64,000 nt of DNA, taken from positions 558,001 to 622,000 of the forward strand of contig NZ_JABBGM010000002.1 of assembly GCF_012927405.1 (NCBI RefSeq). Direction: 5' to 3'. Shown here in pieces: positions 58,238 through 64,000 of this stretch (position 1 is its first letter; the number at the start of each line of letters is the position of its first letter). The notes beneath the pieces were generated by a model. The model was not told the origin of the DNA, did not search any database, and saw only the letters and a list, made by a program, of their open reading frames with translations. This stretch comes from Novosphingobium olei. GTDB taxonomy: Bacteria > Pseudomonadota > Alphaproteobacteria > Sphingomonadales > Sphingomonadaceae. Position numbers and translations under genes: made by a program.

Positions 58238-58729
58238 ATGTCCACGCCCAACACCCTGATCTTCGTCGATCTGCCCAGCGACGATCCCGCCGCCGCCGCC
58301 AGATTCTATGCCGAAGTGTTCGGCTGGCAGAACGATGAGAAGCCGGCGGGCGTCTACCACCGCATGGTGCCGGGCGGGCAGTTCCTCAATCCCGATGGCA
58401 GCGAAAGCCAGATCGGCAACCTGCACCTTGGCATCTTCGATGCCGCCAATGCCCGTCCTCATCCCGACAGCGCCGGCGTCGAACCGCGCACGCTTTCAAG
58501 CGGGGGCCGCGCCCCGCGCATCTGGATCCTGATCGGCGACGGCGACAGCGCCGAGCGTATCCTTGCGGCGGCAGAGGAGCGCGGGGCGGTGACGCTGTGG
58601 CGCAACCATTACTGGCAGACGTTCAACGGCTACAACCACGCCTTCCGCGATCCGTGGGGCAACGAGATCGTGCTGTGGGGCAAGGCCGGGCCCGATCCGC
58701 AGGTGCCCGCCGACTACACCCGCGAATAG
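58238..58729 (+). CDS. VOC (glyoxalase/bleomycin-resistance) family protein
   Basis: A 163-residue protein with a VOC-type fold: FVDLPSDDPAAAARFYAEVFGW at the N terminus is the typical first beta-alpha element, and the C-terminal half has HAFRDPWGNEIVLWG with the conserved metal-binding Glu. Members are metal-dependent dioxygenases, epimerases, lyases or antibiotic-binding proteins. The function is not clear. It lies divergent to the acetamidase/formamidase gene and is separated by a 35-base hairpin (58774-58808) from the Rieske oxygenase gene. Confidence 0.78.
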   Translation: MSTPNTLIFVDLPSDDPAAAARFYAEVFGWQNDEKPAGVYHRMVPGGQFLNPDGSESQIGNLHLGIFDAANARPHPDSAGVEPRTLSSGGRAPRIWILIGDGDSAERILAAAEERGAVTLWRNHYWQTFNGYNHAFRDPWGNEIVLWGKAGPDPQVPADYTRE

Positions 58730-58773
58730 GGCGGCGACACCTTAGCCTGCGGCGCATACAAGTGCAGCTTCGC

Positions 58774-58808
58774 GTCAGGGCAGGGATTTCAAGAATCCGT
58801 GCCCTGAC
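58774..58808 (+). repeat. long hairpin between VOC and Rieske oxygenase genes
   Basis: GTCAGGGCAGGGATT and AATCCGTGCCCTGAC pair at 14 of 15 positions with a 5-base loop. There is no T tract after it, so it is not a standard terminator. It could be an operator, an mRNA-processing hairpin or a regulator of the downstream oxygenase gene. Confidence 0.7.
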
Positions 58809-58885
58809 ACGCAAGACCGGACCCGAGCCGGCGATCTAGAGCGGAAGGACGATCCCGAACGGCAACTGATTTCAGGAGACTTCGC

Positions 58886-60085
58886 GTGCGCCTTCCGTCC
58901 GACAGCTTCATCCGCTCGCTCGAAAGCTCGGCCGTCGACCTGGCCGATGCGGAAACCCTGCCGAGCGAATGCTACACCGATGCCGATTTCTACGCTTTCG
59001 AGCAGGAAGCGCTCTACAATCACGAATGGCTTTGCGTCGGCCGGGCCGATTGGGTTGCCAACGCGGGCGACTTCTTCACCACGCAGATCATCGGCGAACC
59101 GATCATCGTGGCGCGGACTCAGGAAGGCGAAATTCGCGCGATGTCGGCAGTATGTCAGCACCGTGCCATGCTGGTGGCCGAAGGCAGCGGCAACGCGCGC
59201 GGTTTCCTTTGCCCCTACCACCACTGGAGCTACGCGCTGGATGGCAGACTGGTCGCGGCGCCGGCGATGAACAAGACCTGCAACTTCGACCGCGCGCAGT
59301 TCGGGCTGCCAAACTTCAAGGTGGAGCTGTGGAACGGTTTCATCTTCATCAACTTCGATGCCGATGCCGCGCCGTTGACACCCCGGCTGACGGCTGTTGC
59401 CGACGCGATCGCGGGATATGACCTTGCCAGCGCGGAAGGGCCGCGCCCGGATCCCGCGCCGACGTTGCCGTGGAACTGGAAGGTGATGTTCGAAAACAAC
59501 AACGACGGATACCACGCCAGCCGCCTGCACCACGGGCCGCTGCACGATTTCGTGCCCTCGGGCCTTGCCGAGTTTCCCGATGCCGATCCCGCCGATGCCG
59601 GCTTCCTGCGCTTCAACGGCACGCTGCACATGGATGCGAGCTTCAACGCCACGCAGCGGGCGGTGTTGCCGGTGTTCCCCGGCCTTTCCGACGAAGCGCG
59701 CATGCGGATGACCTTCGCCAACATCCCGCCGACGCTCAGTCTCGTCATGATGAGCGACATGGTGATCTACCTGATCCTGCGCCCAACGGGGCCAGAGACG
59801 CTGGAGATGGACACCGGCTTCCTGTTCGCGCCCGGCGCGATGGCTGACCCGGCATTCGACCACAAGCTCGACATGAACGTCCGCGCCTCTGGCCATATCA
59901 TCGCGCAGGACCTGCATGTCGACGAACTGGTGCAAGTGGGGCTGCGATCGCGGTTTGCCCCGCGCGGTCGCTATTCCTGGCAGGAAGGCGCGCAAGGGCA
60001 GTTCAACAAGTGGCTGGTGCACCGCTATCGCGAAACCTACGACCGGCTGACCGGCAAGAAGCGGGGTGCGGTTAGGGCGGTGTGA
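58886..60085 (+). CDS. Rieske non-heme iron oxygenase, alpha subunit
   Basis: A 399-residue oxygenase. The Rieske [2Fe-2S] ligands are Cys90-x-His92 (CQHR) and Cys109-x2-His112 (CPYHHW). The catalytic Fe site has His210 and His215 in ENNNDGYHASRLHH, with the bridging Asp207 between the two centres. It hydroxylates or demethylates aromatic or N-heterocyclic substrates using electrons from a separate ferredoxin/reductase, none of which is seen here. The length is that of single-component-type alpha subunits such as those of phthalate- or carnitine-like enzymes. The GTG start at 58886 is preceded by AGGAG. It is followed by the AraC-amidase fusion gene after 146 bp. Confidence 0.87.
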   Translation: MRLPSDSFIRSLESSAVDLADAETLPSECYTDADFYAFEQEALYNHEWLCVGRADWVANAGDFFTTQIIGEPIIVARTQEGEIRAMSAVCQHRAMLVAEGSGNARGFLCPYHHWSYALDGRLVAAPAMNKTCNFDRAQFGLPNFKVELWNGFIFINFDADAAPLTPRLTAVADAIAGYDLASAEGPRPDPAPTLPWNWKVMFENNNDGYHASRLHHGPLHDFVPSGLAEFPDADPADAGFLRFNGTLHMDASFNATQRAVLPVFPGLSDEARMRMTFANIPPTLSLVMMSDMVIYLILRPTGPETLEMDTGFLFAPGAMADPAFDHKLDMNVRASGHIIAQDLHVDELVQVGLRSRFAPRGRYSWQEGAQGQFNKWLVHRYRETYDRLTGKKRGAVRAV

Positions 60086-60231
60086 CGCCGGACCTGTCTC
60101 GTATCCGGACGGATCGCAATACGACAAATCGCGGTGTTGCCGACCGCGTCGCGCGGCGTATGCTGCATTGCACAATAAGCGTAGCCCGAACGGGCTGACG
60201 CGGTCGCGCCATCGGATGAGGGACAAGACCC

Positions 60232-62571
60232 TTGCGGTTTACCACCAATGCCTACCCCCGCGAGCAACGACAGGACGCCTGGCGCTTTTCGCTGCGCCGC
60301 GTTTCGCTCGAACTCGTCGAGGTGGCCGAGGACGTCTATGGCGAACTGGTCAGCTTCACCAGCGGGCAGGGCATCCATTTCTGCCGCATTACCGGCACCG
60401 CGCAGCGCCTGGCGATCGATTTCGCGCAGGAGGCACCATGTTTCTGGATCGTCCTGCTGCTGGAAGGGAAACTGACCGCACGGCAGGGCGCGGTGACGAT
60501 GGACCTCGCTGAAGGCGACATGGTCTATGGCGGGGGCAACAGCCGGACCGAGATTGACCTTCCGGCAGACCATCGCCTTCTGCTGGTCAAGGTGCCGCAT
60601 GCCTTGCCCGCGCTGCGCTCCCGCTCGGCACTGCCATCGCAGATCAGCAACCTGATCGCGGACGAGGCCATTGGCCGCATGCTTTCGGCGCTGCTGCGTT
60701 CGGTGGCGGATACCATCGTCGACGTGTCCGACGATCAGATTCGCCCGGTGGAACTGGCGCTGCCCGAATTCATCGCCGCCACGCTGCTCGACAAGGCGCC
60801 GGTCAAGGAATTGGGCGGCGCGGCCGGCGCGCGTGCCGCAATCCTTGAGCGTGTGTTCCAGTCGATAGAGATGCGGCTGTCCGATCCCAACCTGTCGATC
60901 CACCAGATCGCGACCGAGCACCGCATCTCGCCGCGCTATTTGCAGAAGCTGTTCGAAAGTGCGGGCGAAAGCTTCAGCCAGTTCGTCAAGGTGCGCCGGC
61001 TGGAACGTTGCCGGTTGGACCTTGGCAGTCCGCTCCATGCGCAAAGGTCGATCTCGGAAATCCTGTTCCAGTGGGGTTTCAACGATTCGGCCTCGTTTAG
61101 CCGGGCGTTCCGCGAACAGTACGGGATGAGCCCGCGCGAATATCGCAAGGTTGGTGCGCTACCCGATGAAAATGCGCTCAATCCCCGGCGCGGCCGCCCC
61201 AGCGTGCGGCGCGAGAACGCGCGCGATACCGGCGGCGAAAATCCAGGGGAAGAGCGCGACGATGGCCCCGCGCTATCGTTAGAGGCAGGCGACGCGGTCG
61301 AGGATGTGCAGGTCGACGAGGGGCCGGGCGTGCGCCACCACATGCTGCCGGTGCGGCCCGACACGATCCACTGGGGCTATTTCAGCCGGAACCTGAAGCC
61401 TGCGCTCAACGTCCGGTCAGGTGACTATGTCACTATCGAAACACTGACCCACCACGCCAACGACGATGCCGAGCGCATGATCGAGGGCGACGCCGCGGCC
61501 GAGGCGATCTATCGCTGGACCGCCGAGGGCAAGGTGGTGGACCGGCGCGGGGCGGGGCCGCTCGACGCCTCGGTGGTTGGCCGGGGGCCCGGTGAAGGCT
61601 TCGGCGTGCATATCTGCACCGGACCGATCCACATCGCCGGTGCCGAACCGGGCGACGTGGTGCAGGTGCGCATCCTCGATATCGATCCGCGGCCCAGCCG
61701 TAATCCACGCTATCTGGGCCGCGCCTTCGGCAGCAACGTGTCGGCTTACTGGGGCTTCCATTATTCCGACCTGCTGACCGAGCCGAAGCAGCGCGAGGTC
61801 GTGACGATCTACGAGGTCGAAAAGGGCCACGGCCAGGCGGTGGCACATGCGGTCTACAACTATCGCTGGACGCCGCAGAAGGACCCATCGGGAGTGATCC
61901 ACCCGATGTACGATTACCCCGGCGTGCCGGTCGATCCCGAGACAATCGAGAAGAACTTCAACGTGCTGCGCGACATCGAAATTCCGGTGCGCCCGCATTT
62001 CGGCGTTGTCGCGCTTGCGCCGGCGCATGCCGATCTGGTCGATTCGGTTCCGCCCGCCAATTTCGGCGGCAATATCGACAACTGGCGGCTGGGGCCGGGG
62101 GCGAGCGTGTTCCTGCCGGTGTCGGTGCCGGGCGGGCTGCTTTCGCTGGGCGACCCGCATGCGAGCCAGGGTGATTCCGAGCTGTGCGGCACCGCGATCG
62201 AATGTTCGATGACGGCGGTGATCCAGGTGATCCTGCACCCGGCCAAGGCATCGCAGCCCTACATCCGCGAGCTTGATTATCCGATGATCGAGACCGCCAC
62301 CGAATGGGTGATCCTGGGCTTTTCCAATCCCGATTACCTTCGCGATCTGGGGTCGAAGGCGCAGAGCGAGGTCTACAAGCGCTCCTCCATCGACAGCGCG
62401 ATGCGCGACTGCTTCCGCAAGGCGCGGCGCTTTCTTATGACGATGCGGAACTTGAGCGAGGACGAGGCAATCTCGCTGCTGTCGGTGGGCGTGGACTTCG
62501 GCATCAGCCAGGTCGCCAACGGCAACTGGGGTGTGCACGCCGTTATCCGCAAGGCGCTGTTCTCGAACTGA
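60232..62571 (+). CDS. AraC-family regulator fused to acetamidase/formamidase
   Basis: A single 779-codon frame with no stop. Residues 1-180 resemble an AraC_binding_2-type ligand domain; residues about 205-306 are an AraC HTH (ISPRYLQKLFESAGESFSQF, then EILFQWGFNDSASFSRAFRE, ending YGMSPREYRK). A charged, probably disordered linker (309-355) leads to a full-length FmdA/AmdA amidase (356-779; DTIHWGYFSRNL, FGGNIDNWRLGPGA, GDPHASQGDSELCGTAIE). The usual GDGE motif is GDSE here. An internal GTG at 61330, preceded by GAGGGG with 6-base spacing, could also start a free amidase. A plain sequencing error is possible, but no stop or frame change is visible. Confidence 0.75.
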   Translation: MRFTTNAYPREQRQDAWRFSLRRVSLELVEVAEDVYGELVSFTSGQGIHFCRITGTAQRLAIDFAQEAPCFWIVLLLEGKLTARQGAVTMDLAEGDMVYGGGNSRTEIDLPADHRLLLVKVPHALPALRSRSALPSQISNLIADEAIGRMLSALLRSVADTIVDVSDDQIRPVELALPEFIAATLLDKAPVKELGGAAGARAAILERVFQSIEMRLSDPNLSIHQIATEHRISPRYLQKLFESAGESFSQFVKVRRLERCRLDLGSPLHAQRSISEILFQWGFNDSASFSRAFREQYGMSPREYRKVGALPDENALNPRRGRPSVRRENARDTGGENPGEERDDGPALSLEAGDAVEDVQVDEGPGVRHHMLPVRPDTIHWGYFSRNLKPALNVRSGDYVTIETLTHHANDDAERMIEGDAAAEAIYRWTAEGKVVDRRGAGPLDASVVGRGPGEGFGVHICTGPIHIAGAEPGDVVQVRILDIDPRPSRNPRYLGRAFGSNVSAYWGFHYSDLLTEPKQREVVTIYEVEKGHGQAVAHAVYNYRWTPQKDPSGVIHPMYDYPGVPVDPETIEKNFNVLRDIEIPVRPHFGVVALAPAHADLVDSVPPANFGGNIDNWRLGPGASVFLPVSVPGGLLSLGDPHASQGDSELCGTAIECSMTAVIQVILHPAKASQPYIRELDYPMIETATEWVILGFSNPDYLRDLGSKAQSEVYKRSSIDSAMRDCFRKARRFLMTMRNLSEDEAISLLSVGVDFGISQVANGNWGVHAVIRKALFSN

Positions 62572-62578
62572 AAAAGAC

Positions 62579-62606
62579 GGGCGGACGGCACGGGTGCCGC
62601 CCGCCC
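62579..62606 (-). terminator. terminator of the SDR/isochorismatase unit
   Basis: An interrupted 11-bp stem (GGGCGG and CGGCA with their complements, one mismatch) is followed on the minus strand by TCTTTTT. It also lies directly after the fusion gene stop and may act in both directions. Confidence 0.7.
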
Positions 62607-62622
62607 GCAAGGGTGGATGACT

Positions 62623-63471
62623 TTACTCCGCAGCCACGGCGGCCGGTTCTGCGGCGATCGCCAGGGTCAGGTCCTGCCAGCGCACGATCTCGCCTTCGAG
62701 CATGGCGAACTCGGCAGTGGCATACTTCAGCGCGTCATCGCCCAGCAGGAGAAGCAGGGGCGGCTCGGGTGCGGCCAGCGCAGACACGATCGCGGCAGCG
62801 GCGCGATCGGGATCGCCGGGTTCTGCGCCCAAGTGGCCTTGGAGTGTGGCGCGGGCGAGGTGGGCGGTCTCTGCGTAGTCGGCAATGGTCGGCTCGGCTC
62901 CGGCGAGCCTTTCGGCGGAAAACGCGGTGCGCAGCCCCCCCGGCGCGACGTTGGTGACCTTGATCCCCAAAGGCGCGACTTCTTGCGCCAGCGTCCGGCC
63001 AAGGCATTCGAGCGCAAACTTGGTTGCGCCATAAAGCGCCGTGCCATGCCAAGCGGCCAAGCCGCTGACCGAGGTCACGTTGACGATATGGCCGCTTCTG
63101 CGGGCGCGGAAGGAAGGCAGCGCGGACTTGATCAGCGCCATCGGGCCGAACAGGTTGACCTCGAACAAGGCGCGCGCGTCTTCGAGGCTGGTTTCCTCAA
63201 TCGCGCCGGTAAATCCGCGCCCGGCATTGTTCACGAGGTAGTCCATCGGTCCGAAAAGCTGCTCGGCCGTGCGCCAGACGACGCCAACCGCCGCCTCGTC
63301 CGTGACATCGAGCTTCATGGCGTGGGCGCGACCGGGGGCGAGCGCGGTGAAGGCTTCGGCGTCGGCCTGGCAGCGCACCGTTCCGATCACCTGATCGCCG
63401 CCCGCAAGCGCCGCCTTGGCAATCGCACGGCCCAGGCCCGAGCTTACCCCTGTGACAAACCAGTTCAACAT
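62623..63471 (-). CDS. short-chain dehydrogenase/reductase (SDR)
   Basis: A 282-residue SDR. The cofactor motif TGVSSGLGRAIA lies at residues 7-18, NNAG is in LVNNAGRGFTGA, Ser is in NVTSVSGLAA, and the catalytic YxxxK is in LYGATKFALE. These are all the essential residues of a classical SDR. It oxidises or reduces an alcohol/ketone with NAD(P)H; the substrate is unknown. The ATG overlaps the stop of the isochorismatase-family gene by seven bases, so both are one operon. A terminator follows. Confidence 0.88.
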   Translation of the reverse strand: MLNWFVTGVSSGLGRAIAKAALAGGDQVIGTVRCQADAEAFTALAPGRAHAMKLDVTDEAAVGVVWRTAEQLFGPMDYLVNNAGRGFTGAIEETSLEDARALFEVNLFGPMALIKSALPSFRARRSGHIVNVTSVSGLAAWHGTALYGATKFALECLGRTLAQEVAPLGIKVTNVAPGGLRTAFSAERLAGAEPTIADYAETAHLARATLQGHLGAEPGDPDRAAAAIVSALAAPEPPLLLLLGDDALKYATAEFAMLEGEIVRWQDLTLAIAAEPAAVAAE

Positions 63472-64000
63472 TGCGAGGCCCCTTGTTCGGCGTGGGACAG
63501 GAGTTCCTCCAGTTCGGCCACGGTCTTTACGTCGGCAAAGTTCAGGCGCGCCAGCATCAGCGCGGCGTTGTGTTCCGCGTCGGTCGGCGCGGCGCAGGCA
63601 TCGGCCACCATGATCGTGCGGTAGCCCAGCATGTTGCCATCGCGCGCGGTGCTGTCGCAGCAACAGTTGGTGAGCGTTCCGGCGATGACGATGCATTGCG
63701 CCTCCAGCCGATCCAGCGCCTGCTGCAAGGCGCCGGCCGGGCACATGAAGGCGCTGTAGCGGTACTTGTCGATCACCGGATCGGCGTCCGCCACGTCCAT
63801 CCCGGGATGCAGACCGTGCGACGAGGTTCCTGCCCGCACCACGGCGACAGCCTCTGCAACGGCCGGCAACGACAGGTCGTACTGCCAATCGGGCATGGCC
63901 AGCGGAGGCGCATCGTCGACTGTCTGCCGCGTCCAAATCACCGGGCATCCGGCAGCGCGGAACGCGGCAGCCAGGCGGTTGACCGCCGGCATGATGTCCA
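63465..64000 (-). CDS. isochorismatase family cysteine hydrolase, 5' end outside window
   Basis: At least 178 residues are visible; the frame continues past the right edge, and the N-terminal strand with the catalytic Asp lies outside. The Lys of the triad is in IDKYRYSAF and the nucleophile Cys is among GTLTNCCCDSTARDG, with GYRTIMVADACAA behind it. The isochorismatase-like hydrolases with this triad act as N-carbamoyl-amide, nicotinamide or ureido hydrolases, and cleave amide bonds of small nitrogen compounds. An ATG at 63992 is in frame but gives a protein that lacks the first strand, so it is not the start. Confidence 0.8.
   Translation of the reverse strand, partial: DIMPAVNRLAAAFRAAGCPVIWTRQTVDDAPPLAMPDWQYDLSLPAVAEAVAVVRAGTSSHGLHPGMDVADADPVIDKYRYSAFMCPAGALQQALDRLEAQCIVIAGTLTNCCCDSTARDGNMLGYRTIMVADACAAPTDAEHNAALMLARLNFADVKTVAELEELLSHAEQGASQC

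Noticed and set aside
62623..63948. A 441-codon minus frame covering the SDR gene and part of the isochorismatase-like gene
   Set aside because: Its N-terminal 159 residues are out of frame with the isochorismatase-family protein, which has its triad intact in another frame. The SDR start at 63471 fits the family.
1..64000. CRISPR arrays, insertion sequences or prophage genes
   Set aside because: No regularly spaced repeats, transposase signatures or phage structural genes were seen on either strand.

Overview
The window is GC-rich (roughly two thirds G+C by eye) and densely packed, with many 1-4 base stop/start overlaps. TonB-dependent receptors, a SapC protein, a CpdR-type response regulator and several LLM-flavin and TauD-type oxygenases point to an alphaproteobacterium of the Sphingomonadales, most like Novosphingobium or Sphingobium. 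That placement is inference from gene content. There is no integrase, transposase, CRISPR array or rRNA gene, so this looks like chromosome carrying two catabolic clusters around a housekeeping core.

Region 1 (about 0.1-3.6 kb) holds a small ATPase with an overlapping methyltransferase, an FAD/NAD(P)-binding protein and a nitroreductase-family flavoprotein. Region 2 (3.7-21.6 kb) is an organosulfur-scavenging island. It has two periplasmic binding proteins, one permease and ATPase, a LysR regulator, two FMN-dependent monooxygenases (SsuD-like and NtaA/SnaA/DszA-like), an AtsK/TauD-like dioxygenase, an acyl-CoA-dehydrogenase-like SfnB/DszC relative, a cysteine-dioxygenase-family cupin, a three-domain rhodanese, a class II aldolase, a DAACS symporter and a TonB receptor. 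The parts resemble the sulfate-ester and sulfonate systems (ssu, ats/sft) of pseudomonads. Four copies of a dyad-like site, ACTCAA-N9-TAGA(G/C)T, lie in the promoter regions of this island and I found it nowhere else between genes, so it may be a regulon operator.

Region 3 (21.7-46.3 kb) is mostly core: an S10 peptidase, tRNA-Val(GAC), CpdR, an N-formylglutamate amidohydrolase homologue, SapC, an FAD-linked oxidase, an RhlE-type helicase, a UvrD/PcrA helicase, an MHS transporter, RsmD, an RluB-type pseudouridine synthase, a Crp/Fnr regulator, a GH13 amylase, an ABC-F ATPase, Hsp20, glutaredoxin, a nitrilase-family amidase, DUF1178, tRNA-Arg(CCT) and an amino-acid permease. A probable small RNA with its own promoter, a CUCCUCCC motif and an intrinsic terminator lies at 25.05-25.15 kb.

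Region 4 (46.4-64 kb) is a second catabolic cluster, apparently for nitrogen-containing (amide or heterocyclic, possibly aromatic) compounds. It has a TonB receptor, two 2-oxoglutarate/Fe dioxygenases, two MFS transporters, an ATZ/TRZ-type amidohydrolase, a LigB/DODA-type dioxygenase, a PfkB kinase, an acetamidase/formamidase, a VOC protein, a Rieske oxygenase, an SDR and an isochorismatase-family hydrolase that runs off the right edge. Its most unusual gene is a 779-residue single frame that joins an AraC-type regulator to a second acetamidase/formamidase.
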